From: a virus
Length of the DNA: 64,000 bases
IMG/VR virus record: IMGVR_UViG_3300013102_000003
Location: 70,644-134,643 of that record
Strand: one strand, 5' to 3'
A model generated the notes under the pieces. The model did no database searches. It was not told where the DNA came from and worked only from the letters and a program-made list of their open reading frames with translations. The translations under genes were made by a program, and so were the position numbers. Shown here piece after piece: positions 15,915 through 23,739 of the stretch; the stretch's first letter is position 1; every line of letters starts with the position of its first letter.

Positions 15915-16410
15915 GTGGACCGTGACGCCGGAACTGGGCATGAAGCGGCCATGCACACCGCAACGGATGCTTTGGGTTGCGCGCTTCAATGGTGTAGTGT
16001 ATGGTAAGAGGTACCGGTCACAGGGCAAGGCAGAGCGCTTTGTCACAAGAATGAAGGAGGCGGCAATGGCACAGTTTGAGAGCGAGAAGTTCAACGTGGT
16101 ATGGTTTGAGAACCTGACGGATCACGTCGAGACGATGGCACGGGAGGCCTATGAGGGCGGCGTGCGGGATGCAGCCGTGGAGGCCGCAGATGCCATGGTG
16201 CTGGCGGCGGCAGAGATCAGACGGCTACAGGGCATCGAGACCCGGCTGCTGGATCTCATGGCCCACAAGCGGGCGCAGATTACCAAGGACCGCGCAACGG
16301 CTGCTGAACAGGGCGAAAGTTGGCTGGGAGTCAACACGCATACGATTGCAGCAAACCTGCTGGATGGGGAACTACAGAATCTGGAAAGGGTACACAATGG
16401 CACTCAGTAA
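15907..16410 (+). CDS. hypothetical helical protein
   Basis: 167 residues, ATG overlapping the upstream stop by 8 nt. Short basic beta region (WVARFNGVVYGKRYRSQGKAERF) then Ala/Glu-rich helices. Function unknown. Confidence 0.8.
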   Translation: MTEWTVTPELGMKRPCTPQRMLWVARFNGVVYGKRYRSQGKAERFVTRMKEAAMAQFESEKFNVVWFENLTDHVETMAREAYEGGVRDAAVEAADAMVLAAAEIRRLQGIETRLLDLMAHKRAQITKDRATAAEQGESWLGVNTHTIAANLLDGELQNLERVHNGTQ

Positions 16411-16582
16411 GAACAAGGCAGTACGGGCAGCGTATGAGGCGGGCACGTACACGAGCGCTGACGGGAACGTGTGGCGTCGGGGCATGGACGGATGGTTCCT
16501 CGAAGGCGTGGACTACACCTTCCTCGTGCGCCACCACGAGATGGTCGAGATGATGGAGAAGGCGCACCCGGAAGATGACTGA
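16397..16582 (+). CDS. small hypothetical protein
   Basis: 61 residues, ATG inside the previous gene's end. Basic N-terminus, acidic C-terminus. Function unknown. Confidence 0.75.
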   Translation: MALSKNKAVRAAYEAGTYTSADGNVWRRGMDGWFLEGVDYTFLVRHHEMVEMMEKAHPEDD

Positions 16583-16736
16583 TCTGGACGACATCCGGTG
16601 GGGCGTATGGTACCACGGAGTCTACGAGTATGAGTCGGAGGCTGAAGCCAGACACCAACTCAACCTAGCTCAGATGGATGTACCGGCATACCTCGTCAAG
16701 AAGGTTGATGACGGGGAATGGGTGCACACAGATTGA
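16575..16736 (+). CDS. small hypothetical protein
   Basis: 53 residues from ATG 16575, overlapping the upstream stop. Trp/Tyr-rich N-terminus, then a helix and strand (ARHQLNLAQ, AYLVKKVDDGEW). Its stop lies inside the -35 box of the next promoter. Confidence 0.75.
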   Translation: MTDLDDIRWGVWYHGVYEYESEAEARHQLNLAQMDVPAYLVKKVDDGEWVHTD

Positions 16737-16761
16737 CACGGAGGCTGGCCTAGGCTAGTCT
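16733..16761 (+). promoter_or_regulatory. promoter
   Basis: TTGACA (16733-16738), 17 nt, TAGTCT (16756-16761). Confidence 0.7.
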
Positions 16762-16798
16762 TGCAGCAAGCAAACAACATAGACTATAAGGAGAAGAC

Positions 16799-17092
16799 AT
16801 GACACCGGAAGAACATGCAAAGGACTTGGAAGCGCGGGGCTACGCGTTCTGCGGCTCACACAAGGATTCGACAAAGGACCCGAACTACCGGCTTGCCATC
16901 GGGGACCGTGTCCGCAAGCGCAACCAGCACTTCGGCTACGAGACCGGAACCGGAACCATCGAGGCTATCTATTACAAGGAACGTAGCGCGTGGGCACAGA
17001 AGTACAAGTCGGATGACGTGGAGTTGATCGTGAAGAACGATGACGGCACGTACTCTTTCGTTGCCAACTACCACGTTTCGAAGGTGGGCTAA
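16799..17092 (+). CDS. KOW-like barrel protein
   Basis: 97 residues, SD AAGGAG. Contains AIGDRVRKRN, GTGTIEAI, DDVEL in barrel order after a short helical N-terminus. Confidence 0.8.
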   Translation: MTPEEHAKDLEARGYAFCGSHKDSTKDPNYRLAIGDRVRKRNQHFGYETGTGTIEAIYYKERSAWAQKYKSDDVELIVKNDDGTYSFVANYHVSKVG

Positions 17093-17094
17093 CC

Positions 17095-17370
17095 GTGGAC
17101 GAGGACAGGCAACAGGCACTGCATGACAAGTTCCTCGCGGCACTGAACGTACCCCGGAAGTCGGGCCAGAGCATCGAGGACTACTATGACCAAGCCAACC
17201 GTGCATTGGACGGGATCGAACTGGTGCTTGAGGTGCGCCGTCTCAATGAGCGTCTGGAGGCCGTGTGTGGCGTTGTGTCGGACGCGGACGCCTTCGACGG
17301 AGTGGTGGAAGCAAACAAGATTATGGAGGCCGTACGCGGCCCTGAGAGCAAGGTGGACTGGAATGATTGA
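17095..17370 (+). CDS. hypothetical helical protein, GTG start
   Basis: 91 residues; GTG 2 nt after the previous stop. All-helical; residues 45-75 could form a coiled coil. Function unknown. Confidence 0.8.
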   Translation: MDEDRQQALHDKFLAALNVPRKSGQSIEDYYDQANRALDGIELVLEVRRLNERLEAVCGVVSDADAFDGVVEANKIMEAVRGPESKVDWND

Positions 17371-17560
17371 GGTAGGGGCTAAGGCCAAATTCGGTTACGG
17401 GGATCTGGTGCAGGGAGTCTTGGAAGGCGAAGTGATGCGCCGGGGCTACATCGTGGACATCGATGTGGACAGCCCGTGGCCGTACATGGTGCGGGACACT
17501 GCGGCTGAGTCGTGGGACGTGTTTGCTGAGGATGAACTGGAGGTCTGGGATGGGGCGTAA
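17363..17560 (+). CDS. small beta-barrel-like protein
   Basis: 65 residues, ATG overlapping the previous end. Pattern YGDLVQGVL, RGYIVDI, PYMVRDT, AEDELEVW resembles the barrel family. Confidence 0.75.
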   Translation: MIEVGAKAKFGYGDLVQGVLEGEVMRRGYIVDIDVDSPWPYMVRDTAAESWDVFAEDELEVWDGA

Positions 17561-17732
17561 GAAGGCGGCTGTCGTGGCCGTGGAAGGACCTGTGGAGGCA
17601 CGTGAGCGGCTGGTGGCAGAGCTTCGGCTGTTCAACCACCGGGAAGCGGCTGACCTGCTGGAGGCGGACGGGTGGGTCCGGAAAGGACTGGGCATTCTGG
17701 CGGATTTTGCAGACAACAAGGAAGAAGGATAG
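17550..17732 (+). CDS. small helical protein
   Basis: 60 residues, ATG overlapping the upstream end. Basic first residues (MGRKK) then helices. Function unknown. Confidence 0.7.
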   Translation: MGRKKAAVVAVEGPVEARERLVAELRLFNHREAADLLEADGWVRKGLGILADFADNKEEG

Positions 17733-17735
17733 ACT

Positions 17736-17927
17736 ATGGCTGCATTCAATGTAGGGGACCGGGTTGAGACGCTGGTCGAGGTGTACCGGATCGCTGCTGG
17801 CGAGGTCGGGACGATTACGAACTACGACTCGTGGTCCGGAGAAGAGTACCCGTTTGTGGTGACACTGGACGACGGGCGGTCGGCTGCGTATACCGGTCGG
17901 AGTGAGCTTCGGAAGGTGGACGGCTGA
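17736..17927 (+). CDS. KOW-like barrel protein
   Basis: 63 residues, SD GAAGGA. Minimal member of the barrel family: FNVGDRVETL, AGEVGTITNYD, PFVVTLDDG, RSELRKV. Shows that the barrel alone is a stand-alone protein. Confidence 0.8.
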   Translation: MAAFNVGDRVETLVEVYRIAAGEVGTITNYDSWSGEEYPFVVTLDDGRSAAYTGRSELRKVDG

Positions 17928-18208
17928 TGGCGTCTGCGGCGACTGAGGCGCTTGCGGAGATCAGGAGCCTGCTGCTGGAGTGTGGCCGTCCGGTCAAGGA
18001 CGAAGACTGGGACGGGGACTGGCGCGACTACGACTGGGATCACGTCGGGGCTGGCTGTCCGGGCTGGCAGATGACAGGGCAGTCGGAGTTGGTTGAAGCA
18101 CCTTTTGAGGGTGGTGTGCTGTTCATGCTCACGCACTGTCGGTGTGCCTGCCGGGTCCATCCGCACGTTACTGTCGGCTTGGAGGGAACACGCGGAGGGG
18201 ATTTCTGA
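17927..18208 (+). CDS. Cys-rich hypothetical protein
   Basis: 93 residues, ATG overlapping the upstream TGA. The C-terminal HCRCACRVHPH plus upstream GCPGW suggests a zinc site. Last gene before a non-coding region of about 550 bp. Confidence 0.8.
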   Translation: MASAATEALAEIRSLLLECGRPVKDEDWDGDWRDYDWDHVGAGCPGWQMTGQSELVEAPFEGGVLFMLTHCRCACRVHPHVTVGLEGTRGGDF

Positions 18209-18675
18209 CCTCATTTTAGGTGTGATGAGGTACTTGGGTCATACTGTATAGGGTATGTGTGGAGGGTTGTGGCCGGAGAGGGCCAATCCTAATATAAATC
18301 TGAAACCGGGTGTTTTCGGTGCGTTTCGGAGTGCCGGAGGGGCGTGTGGGAAGCCGTCAGGTTGACACAGATTGACAGCAAAACGGTATGGTGGATTTCG
18401 GAGGGTGTCGGGGCGAGGGCAAAAAGTTCCCATTGGCGGGTTTTTTATTTCGCAGGTAGGACTGACTGGTTTCGGGCTTGGATGCCAGTGCTGGGGCGGA
18501 TCTTCTTCTTCTTCTTGGTTCTGAAATCCTAATATACTTCTCTATATGAGAGTCTATAGAGTTAAAAATAGGGGGTATATACCCCTACCTACCCTGTATT
18601 ACTCTTAAAAAATAGCCTCCCCGGCTCTCTTCTGGGGAACTTTATTCGAGAAGGGGTTTGCTGCGGAGGGTGTTC

Positions 18676-18704
18676 TTGGCTGGTGGTTTTGAGGGTGTTA
18701 TAGT
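18676..18704 (+). promoter_or_regulatory. upstream promoter of the 18757 operon
   Basis: TTGGCT (18676-18681), 17 nt, TATAGT (18699-18704). A second promoter lies closer to the gene. Confidence 0.55.
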
Positions 18705-18720
18705 CTAGTGTAGTACGGAT

Positions 18721-18750
18721 TTGGCATGGGGGCATGGTCTGTGGTATAAT
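18721..18750 (+). promoter_or_regulatory. leaderless promoter with consensus -10
   Basis: TTGGCA (18721-18726), 18 nt, TATAAT (18745-18750); the predicted start is the A of ATG 18757. Confidence 0.75.
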
Positions 18751-18756
18751 AGAGGT

Positions 18757-19155
18757 ATGAACACGATGGAAACACTCACAACCCGCATCGGCAAGAAGTC
18801 CGTTGCCATTGACAAAGACAAGACTAAGGTCTCCAACCTCAAGGACCAGATCAACGTGTACTCCAAGGCCGTGATCCGGACCGAGGCCGACATCGAACAG
18901 AAGCAGCAGGAGCTTGATCTTCTTCTGGACCTGAAGGTCGAGGCTGACGGACTGCTCAAGGAACGTGACGCGCTTCAGGCTTACACGGATGCACTCGTGG
19001 AGAAGTTCGGATCGATCCCGTGGCGTCCCGGACAGCCGGAAGACGAGAAGATCGAATCGACGGACTACGCCGAGAAGGTTGCGGAACGGTTCGAGATCAA
19101 TGCGAGGCTTGCGGAGATTGAGACAGCAGCTAACAAGATCTACTACCGGAGGTAG
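18757..19155 (+). CDS. coiled-coil protein, leaderless mRNA
   Basis: 132 residues. Residues 15-90 are a long heptad-rich Lys/Glu helix, followed by a Pro-containing loop and a second helix. Likely elongated dimer. Heads a five-gene operon; function unknown. Confidence 0.85.
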   Translation: MNTMETLTTRIGKKSVAIDKDKTKVSNLKDQINVYSKAVIRTEADIEQKQQELDLLLDLKVEADGLLKERDALQAYTDALVEKFGSIPWRPGQPEDEKIESTDYAEKVAERFEINARLAEIETAANKIYYRR

Positions 19156-19157
19156 TC

Positions 19158-19664
19158 ATGCCCAAGGTACCGACACTGGAAGGATACTTCGAAGAGTTCA
19201 AAAGCTTCGATGTGGTCAGGGTGCAGACGGCCATCAAGGATGAGGCAACCCGACAGGTCCAGTCCATGCTCCGGTGGAAGCAGCTTCAGGAAGACCTTGA
19301 CGCGGATGACATGCTCTGGCTGTACGAGACGGATGTGTTCCCAATCGTAGACAAGGCAGTCAAGCTGCGCCGACAGATCTACGACAAGAACAAGGAAGTC
19401 AAGAAAGCTTACGGGACGATGGGTGTCTCAGTGAAGCAGGCTTCGACACTCCCGGAAGGCGAAGAGAAGGATGCACTCCGGAAGCAGTGGGCTGAGGCGC
19501 ACGAGCAATGGCTTGAGCTACAGGATGAGCAGGTGGCAATTGCATGGAAGATCATGAGGTGCTACTGTTCGGCCTTGGCGGCTGTCAAGGTGGCTTCCGG
19601 AGCGGATCAGACAGATACAGAGAACGTACAGAAGAACCCCTTCGATGTGAAGAGGTGGGAGTAG
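19158..19664 (+). CDS. hypothetical helical protein
   Basis: 168 residues, SD GGAGG 5 nt before ATG. All-helical with two internal Cys (RCYC). Function unknown. Confidence 0.8.
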   Translation: MPKVPTLEGYFEEFKSFDVVRVQTAIKDEATRQVQSMLRWKQLQEDLDADDMLWLYETDVFPIVDKAVKLRRQIYDKNKEVKKAYGTMGVSVKQASTLPEGEEKDALRKQWAEAHEQWLELQDEQVAIAWKIMRCYCSALAAVKVASGADQTDTENVQKNPFDVKRWE

Positions 19665-19667
19665 ACA

Positions 19668-20042
19668 ATGAGCAGTAAAGAAGATATAATCATCAAGGCG
19701 TCCAAGTACGCAAGGAGCGAGGCACGTAGTCTTAACGGGCGACTCAAGAGCATCCTGCCGCCTTTGCTGGAAGATGCTCAGGCAAGCCTTGCACGGAAGG
19801 AGAAGTCCTACCTGTCGGCAAAGGCCCGACTCGATAAGCTTCAGGATGAGCAGAGGGAGCACGAAGAGGTCATGCAGCGTCTTGAAGTGCTGGCCGACCA
19901 GCTTGAAGACTTTGAAGGCATGGTTGCGAAGCACGGGGAAACCGGGGCACAGGATCTGGCCTTTGACTATGCCGACGAAATTTCAGGGTATACTAGAGCC
20001 AAGAGTATTTCTAGGCGATACATAGAGCTAAGCGGCTTTTAG
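19668..20042 (+). CDS. coiled-coil protein
   Basis: 124 residues. Residues 30-95 are a continuous charged helix; with the two genes before it, it may form a helical complex (inference). Confidence 0.8.
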   Translation: MSSKEDIIIKASKYARSEARSLNGRLKSILPPLLEDAQASLARKEKSYLSAKARLDKLQDEQREHEEVMQRLEVLADQLEDFEGMVAKHGETGAQDLAFDYADEISGYTRAKSISRRYIELSGF

Positions 20043-20051
20043 ATTTGAGGC

Positions 20052-20576
20052 ATGATGGAATCGTTTGACATTGGGAACCATGTCGTGATTGAGTTGGATG
20101 ATGACCGCAAGATTGCGGGGTACATCGTCGGCGTGACTGACGACGGTTCCGGAATCATGCTCAAGGCCACGCACAAAGAGATGGCCATGATCCGGTACAT
20201 GAACCCCTTGGTCTCGGAGGACATCCACCGGCAGTTGATGGCGAAGCCGATGCGGACGCTGCGTCTGGCTGCTGTGCTGAACGGAAAGCCCTTGGCAGTG
20301 TTGCAGGGGCGTGCGGAACTGGTGGCGCTGATTCAGGGGCTGTACGAGGCGAGGATCATAGCAGCAAAGGATGACGGGGTCAAGCTGCGCGAGTTGGCTG
20401 TGCCGGTACTAACTTTTGTAAATACGGGATTCGTCAAGCTGATGGAGGACACGGACGACAAGCTCACGGAGAGTGAGGTGTCCTCCTTCAACCAGACGTT
20501 TGAAAGTGAATTGAAGGACCTGCTGGACAAGGCAGGCGAAGAAACGACGAAAGAGGAACTGAATGACGAGCATTAA
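20052..20576 (+). CDS. Sm/barrel-like domain plus helical domain
   Basis: 174 residues, ATG 20052 (TAGATT lies exactly 7 nt upstream, though no good -35 is visible). Residues 5-50 (FDIGNHVVIELDDDRKIAGY, then VTDDGSGIMLKA) resemble an Sm-like or KOW-like barrel; the remainder is helical and acidic. Confidence 0.8.
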   Translation: MMESFDIGNHVVIELDDDRKIAGYIVGVTDDGSGIMLKATHKEMAMIRYMNPLVSEDIHRQLMAKPMRTLRLAAVLNGKPLAVLQGRAELVALIQGLYEARIIAAKDDGVKLRELAVPVLTFVNTGFVKLMEDTDDKLTESEVSSFNQTFESELKDLLDKAGEETTKEELNDEH

Positions 20577-20886
20577 AGAAGCCGTGGCCGAAGGCTGGAG
20601 AGACGGTAAGGCAGAGGCTGCTGATCGGAAGGCCAAGCTGCCCGCCGACCGCAGGGTGAAGGCCGCTAAGCGTGGAGGCATCCTTGGAGTGCTGCTTACG
20701 GTGTTCCTGATTGGGGCATGGTGCGTTGCTGCTGGCATTATGCTGGTGCAGTTCGGTGCATGGGGCTGGGTTGTCTGGCCGCTCATGGTCTGGATCTGGA
20801 TGCACCGGATTGGGTTCTCTGTGAAGCAGGCCGTTGAAGGCGTCAAGAAGGAGAAGGACAAGGCCGAGTTGCCAAAGCCCTTCTAA
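20563..20886 (+). CDS. membrane protein
   Basis: 107 residues, ATG overlapping the previous end. Basic N-terminus (1-38), two Trp-rich hydrophobic helices (about 40-85), charged tail. Function unknown. Confidence 0.8.
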   Translation: MTSIKEAVAEGWRDGKAEAADRKAKLPADRRVKAAKRGGILGVLLTVFLIGAWCVAAGIMLVQFGAWGWVVWPLMVWIWMHRIGFSVKQAVEGVKKEKDKAELPKPF

Positions 20887-20897
20887 AGTGGTATAAT
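20869..20897 (+). promoter_or_regulatory. leaderless promoter of a mini-transcript
   Basis: TTGCCA (20869-20874), 17 nt, TATAAT (20892-20897). The predicted start is A20904, the first base of an 11-codon frame. Confidence 0.7.
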
Positions 20898-20903
20898 GGA
20901 TGT

Positions 20904-20939
20904 ATGATCCCGATGGTCATACTTTCATTAGTAAGATGA
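20904..20939 (+). CDS. 11-codon leaderless micro-ORF or small RNA
   Basis: ATG at the predicted transcription start; MIPMVILSLVR then TGA. A terminator begins 14 nt later, so the transcript is only about 85 nt. Either a micropeptide or a non-coding RNA whose first codon is incidental. Confidence 0.4.
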   Translation: MIPMVILSLVR

Positions 20940-20952
20940 ATTTCACTAGCAA

Positions 20953-20986
20953 GCGCCCTGACCTCACGGTCGGGGCGTTTTGCTTT
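20953..20986 (+). terminator. intrinsic terminator, T-tract doubling as next -35
   Basis: Arms CGCCCTGACC and GGTCGGGGCG around TCAC, followed by TTTTGCTTT. The T-tract supplies the -35 of the next promoter. Confidence 0.8.
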
Positions 20987-21007
20987 GGAGTGAAGGTGTG
21001 ATAGTCT
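20980..21007 (+). promoter_or_regulatory. leaderless promoter
   Basis: TTGCTT (20980-20985), 16 nt, TAGTCT (21002-21007); the predicted start is the A of ATG 21014. Confidence 0.65.
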
Positions 21008-21013
21008 AAGGAC

Positions 21014-21244
21014 ATGGAAATGACAAAGAAAACTCAGGTGGCTGTATTCGTGTCGGTGCTCGCGGTGCTGTTTGCTCTGGCAGTGGTGGGGCTGGTGGCT
21101 GTGTACGGGGCACTGCTTCCGGTTCTCGGGTCTGTAGGCACTGTCGCGTTGACCGTGATTGCCGGTTGGGCCTTGGGTGCCCTGCTGGGGTACACGTTCC
21201 TGCGGATGGGCGTGTGGCTTGCGGAACGCGGATGGTTCGTGTAG
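21014..21244 (+). CDS. membrane protein, leaderless mRNA
   Basis: 76 residues, two long hydrophobic Val/Leu/Ala helices after a short basic N-terminus. Function unknown. Confidence 0.8.
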   Translation: MEMTKKTQVAVFVSVLAVLFALAVVGLVAVYGALLPVLGSVGTVALTVIAGWALGALLGYTFLRMGVWLAERGWFV

Positions 21245-21247
21245 ACT
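21219..21247 (+). promoter_or_regulatory. promoter overlapping the upstream stop
   Basis: TTGCGG (21219-21224), 17 nt, TAGACT (21242-21247); the upstream TAG stop is the start of the -10 box. Leader has ACTACCAACAAC. Confidence 0.6.
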
Positions 21248-21274
21248 GTAACTACCAACAACTTAGGGGAGACA

Positions 21275-21718
21275 ATGAAAAAGACAAAGATCAAGTTCGA
21301 AGACATCAAGGCAGGAGATCTGCTGGAGGTCGTGGTCAAGGAGTTCGGCGTCAAGTCGGTCATGACCGGGATTGCGTTTCATCTTGAGGTCATGGAGACA
21401 GGCGTGTCGAGGGAGACCGTCTGGTGGTCCACCTCTGAGGGTGGAATGATCGTCAACACGGATGAGGACTCCGAGATCTGGCGCGTCGATGTGACGCCGG
21501 TCAAGTTCGAGGACGTGAAGCAGGGAGATAAGATCTCCGCTACCAGTGTCCGGGCTGATGGGACCGAAGAGACTGTGGTTGGGGTTGCCGACTTCTTTGA
21601 CGATGAAGAGGTGTGGCACACAAGCTGGAACTCCAAGATTGGAGTCATCATCTGTACCAAGCAGTTGGTGGATAACGGACGACAGACCATCGAGATTTTG
21701 GAACGAGAAGGAGAATAA
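21275..21718 (+). CDS. double KOW-like barrel protein
   Basis: 147 residues. Two copies of the module: FEDIKAGDLLEVVV...GIAF at 5-50 and FEDVKQGDKISAT...VVGVAD at 75-110, ending EILERE. The second copy matches the 1338 gene. Confidence 0.8.
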   Translation: MKKTKIKFEDIKAGDLLEVVVKEFGVKSVMTGIAFHLEVMETGVSRETVWWSTSEGGMIVNTDEDSEIWRVDVTPVKFEDVKQGDKISATSVRADGTEETVVGVADFFDDEEVWHTSWNSKIGVIICTKQLVDNGRQTIEILEREGE

Positions 21719-21939
21719 TGAAGACAATTCGTAAGGCTTTTGAGAACAGTCCGGGACGCATGGTGCTGATTACGGTGATCATGCTGATCGTGCTGGCCAT
21801 GCTGGTGACCATGTGGGTGATCCCGTTCCAGATGGTGTCCACGACTCTGGCAGTGATCCTGACAGTGGCCAACGTGCTGATCACCTTGGCTGTGCTGGGG
21901 TTCAACCTGTGGGTGTTCCGCACGATGGCGTCCGACTGA
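21718..21939 (+). CDS. membrane protein
   Basis: 73 residues, ATG overlapping the upstream TAA. Two hydrophobic helices; function unknown. Confidence 0.8.
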   Translation: MKTIRKAFENSPGRMVLITVIMLIVLAMLVTMWVIPFQMVSTTLAVILTVANVLITLAVLGFNLWVFRTMASD

Positions 21940-22040
21940 TGTGGGACTGGCTGCGGTGTACGTTCGGTACACACGACGGTGAGTGGGTAGGCCGGTTCTG
22001 GATGTGCAAGAGGAAAGGGTGCGGCTACATTGACACGTGA
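21939..22040 (+). CDS. tiny Cys/Trp-rich protein
   Basis: 33 residues, ATG overlapping the upstream TGA. Cys7, His12, Cys23 and Cys28 (LRCTFGTHDGEW, MCKRKGCGY) could form one zinc site. Confidence 0.65.
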   Translation: MWDWLRCTFGTHDGEWVGRFWMCKRKGCGYIDT

Positions 22041-22488
22041 GTTGACTCTGGACCAGATGATCATGGAGAACCGCATGGAGAACCCTAAGCTCTGGATGCA
22101 GGCTCTGACGTACTGGGAGATGATGTACGGGATTTCATCCGGTGCCAGCAGGTACTACGCAAAGGAGCGGGTGCGGCGCGACTGGTACTACAAGAACAAC
22201 CTGTGGGGCGGCTACAAGCCCAAGCCTGATCCGTACTTTGGGTCGGTGGCGTTGAAGTTCAGCCTGTGGGAGCAGGCAGAGGCAAGACACAAGGGTGACG
22301 TGGCCAAGGTCATGACACAGCAGGAGCGCGAGGACCACGAGATGGGACGTAGGGTTGCGTACCTCAAGGCCGCTCCGGACAACTTCATTGTTACAAAGAC
22401 GATGGATGGCAGTACCGAGGGCTGGAAGCCACAAGGCACGCTGTTCATGACAAGTGGCAAGAAGCTAGAATTTGACAACAACAAGTAA
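22030..22488 (+). CDS. hypothetical protein, TTG start
   Basis: 152 residues, TTG 22030 overlapping the previous gene by 11 nt. Met/Tyr/Trp-rich helical N-terminal half. No family recognised. Confidence 0.8.
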   Translation: MTRELTLDQMIMENRMENPKLWMQALTYWEMMYGISSGASRYYAKERVRRDWYYKNNLWGGYKPKPDPYFGSVALKFSLWEQAEARHKGDVAKVMTQQEREDHEMGRRVAYLKAAPDNFIVTKTMDGSTEGWKPQGTLFMTSGKKLEFDNNK

Positions 22489-22498
22489 AGGGACTAGA

Positions 22499-22714
22499 AT
22501 GACTGAAGAACAGATCGACAAAAGAGTATTTAACGTGAACCTCCTGATTGCCATCGTGATTGGTGCGCTGTCCGGGTTTGTGTTCGGTGGGCTGATGGGT
22601 ATTGCGATCGTCCCGAACCTGCTGATTACCGTGGCACTGGTCGTGCTGTACAACATCACGGTCAGTGGGCCTCTGAGTGCCCAGATTCGTGAGAACCTGA
22701 GGTCCGGTCGTTGA
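22499..22714 (+). CDS. membrane protein
   Basis: 71 residues, ATG 22499 behind AAAGGG. Two hydrophobic helices (residues 13-55). Function unknown. Confidence 0.8.
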   Translation: MTEEQIDKRVFNVNLLIAIVIGALSGFVFGGLMGIAIVPNLLITVALVVLYNITVSGPLSAQIRENLRSGR

Positions 22715-22896
22715 GTCAAAGGATTGTGATCCGGCTCAAAGGCTACGGTGATGCTGCGGACTTGTGCGACGTTGCCGAGATCATCCTGCCGGATGGGTTC
22801 AGCACGGTCAAGAGTATGAAGATCGTGACCGTTCCGGGCAAGCCGCACAAGCTGGAGTCCGCGTTCGTGGAGTTTGAGAAGGGTGCGGTAGGTTGA
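22711..22896 (+). CDS. small beta-rich protein, TTG start
   Basis: 61 residues, TTG overlapping the previous TGA. Alternating strands; function unknown. Followed by TTGACA (22893-22898) and the DnaA-box region. Confidence 0.75.
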   Translation: MSQRIVIRLKGYGDAADLCDVAEIILPDGFSTVKSMKIVTVPGKPHKLESAFVEFEKGAVG

Positions 22897-22946
22897 CACA
22901 GCGGTATGCTGGTGCCCTATCCTAGAGTGATATACTTATACACAGG

Positions 22947-22955
22947 TTATCCACA
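22947..22955 (+). promoter_or_regulatory. DnaA box 1
   Basis: Perfect TTATCCACA, overlapping the dyad CCACAG-T-CTGTGG (22951-22963), 31 bp before the next gene. Possible replication or host-DnaA-responsive control site. Confidence 0.6.
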
Positions 22956-22986
22956 GTCTGTGGAAGTATAGTGCTAGGAAGTATCA

Positions 22987-23601
22987 ATGATCAATAACCC
23001 ATTCGACCAGTTTTCAATGCCCGAGCCGCCAAGGATCGAGGGCGAGGACGATACTGTATCCCGCTCCCCTAGTGCCGGTAAGACCTCACCCGCCGAGCAG
23101 GGGCTTGAAGTCCCGATGGGTTGGAAGCCAACACACAATGAGCCTGTCCCGGTAGTGCGCTGCATTGGCACTGCCAGTACGACAGGTGAGCGTTGCAAGC
23201 GCTGGTCCCTGAGAGGCACCAACGTCTGCCGTAAGCACGGCGCTCAGCTACCGAACGTCAGAGACCACGCTGAGGCTGTGGTGGAGAGCGCTAGGCTCCA
23301 GTTGATGGGCATGGCTGATGATGCCGTAGAGGTTCTGTCAGACCTGATGAAGGCCGGTGTGGCTGATGCTGTGAGGCTCAAGGCCGCTGAGACGGTCCTG
23401 ACGCGAAGCGGAATCAAGGACGGTATCACGTTCGAAGTCGAGGTTACACACAACGTGTCCATGGCTGAGGACATTGGGAAGAAGCTTGAGGTCATGCGCC
23501 AGCGAGAGATTGCCAAGCGTAAAGAAGAAGCTGAGGCAGAAGCTGCCGAGCAGGAACTGATCGATGAAGGGGAGATCCTAGATGAACCCGAATCTTTGTA
23601 A
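22987..23601 (+). CDS. putative small terminase subunit
   Basis: 204 residues. Residues 57-90 carry a Cys/His knot (Cys59, Cys70, Cys81, His84; RCIGTASTTGERC, VCRKHG) followed by helices ending in KAAETVLTRSGIKDG, the order recalled for actinophage proteins annotated as small terminase subunit. That role would be DNA recognition for packaging. The large subunit does not follow, and DnaA boxes flank the gene, so a replication or regulatory role remains open. The C-terminus is an acidic helix. Confidence 0.5.
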   Translation: MINNPFDQFSMPEPPRIEGEDDTVSRSPSAGKTSPAEQGLEVPMGWKPTHNEPVPVVRCIGTASTTGERCKRWSLRGTNVCRKHGAQLPNVRDHAEAVVESARLQLMGMADDAVEVLSDLMKAGVADAVRLKAAETVLTRSGIKDGITFEVEVTHNVSMAEDIGKKLEVMRQREIAKRKEEAEAEAAEQELIDEGEILDEPESL

Positions 23602-23676
23602 ATGCGGCTACTTCTCCCTGCTAGGGAAGCCCTGCCCACGTCACCAGAAGTAAGCACAGCCGCCTCTCCACGTCAA

Positions 23677-23730
23677 GTTACAAAAATAGTTATCCACAGG
23701 TTGACAAACAACCGTCCAATACAGTATGAT
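23677..23730 (+). promoter_or_regulatory. GTTACAAAA motif, DnaA box 2 and promoter
   Basis: GTTACAAAAATAG (23677-23689) abuts a perfect DnaA box TTATCCACA (23690-23698); then TTGACA (23701-23706), 18 nt, TATGAT (23725-23730). This is the first plus-strand copy of the cassette motif, placed upstream of a promoter. Confidence 0.7.
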
Positions 23731-23739
23731 AGGAATAGC

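Larger units (their letters stand above)
18209..18756 (+). other. non-coding, AT-rich control region with inverted repeats
   Basis: No credible gene. Holds the 12-bp direct repeat AATCCTAATATA twice (about 18285 and 18528), the inverted repeat CTCTATA/TATAGAG (18540-18561), the perfect palindrome GGGGTATATACCCC (18572-18585), and a weak terminator-like GGGTTTTTT near 18440. Locally AT-rich compared with both flanks. Could be an origin, an operator region or a packaging-related site; nothing decides between them. Confidence 0.6.

Noticed and set aside
18344-18532. 62-codon GTG frame in the AT-rich non-coding region
   Set aside because: No SD, odd composition (Phe run from a TTC repeat), crosses repeats; treated as non-coding.
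22987-23601. Calling the gene a certain terminase subunit
   Set aside because: The Cys/His knot fits, but no large subunit is adjacent and DnaA boxes flank it, so confidence was kept at 0.5.
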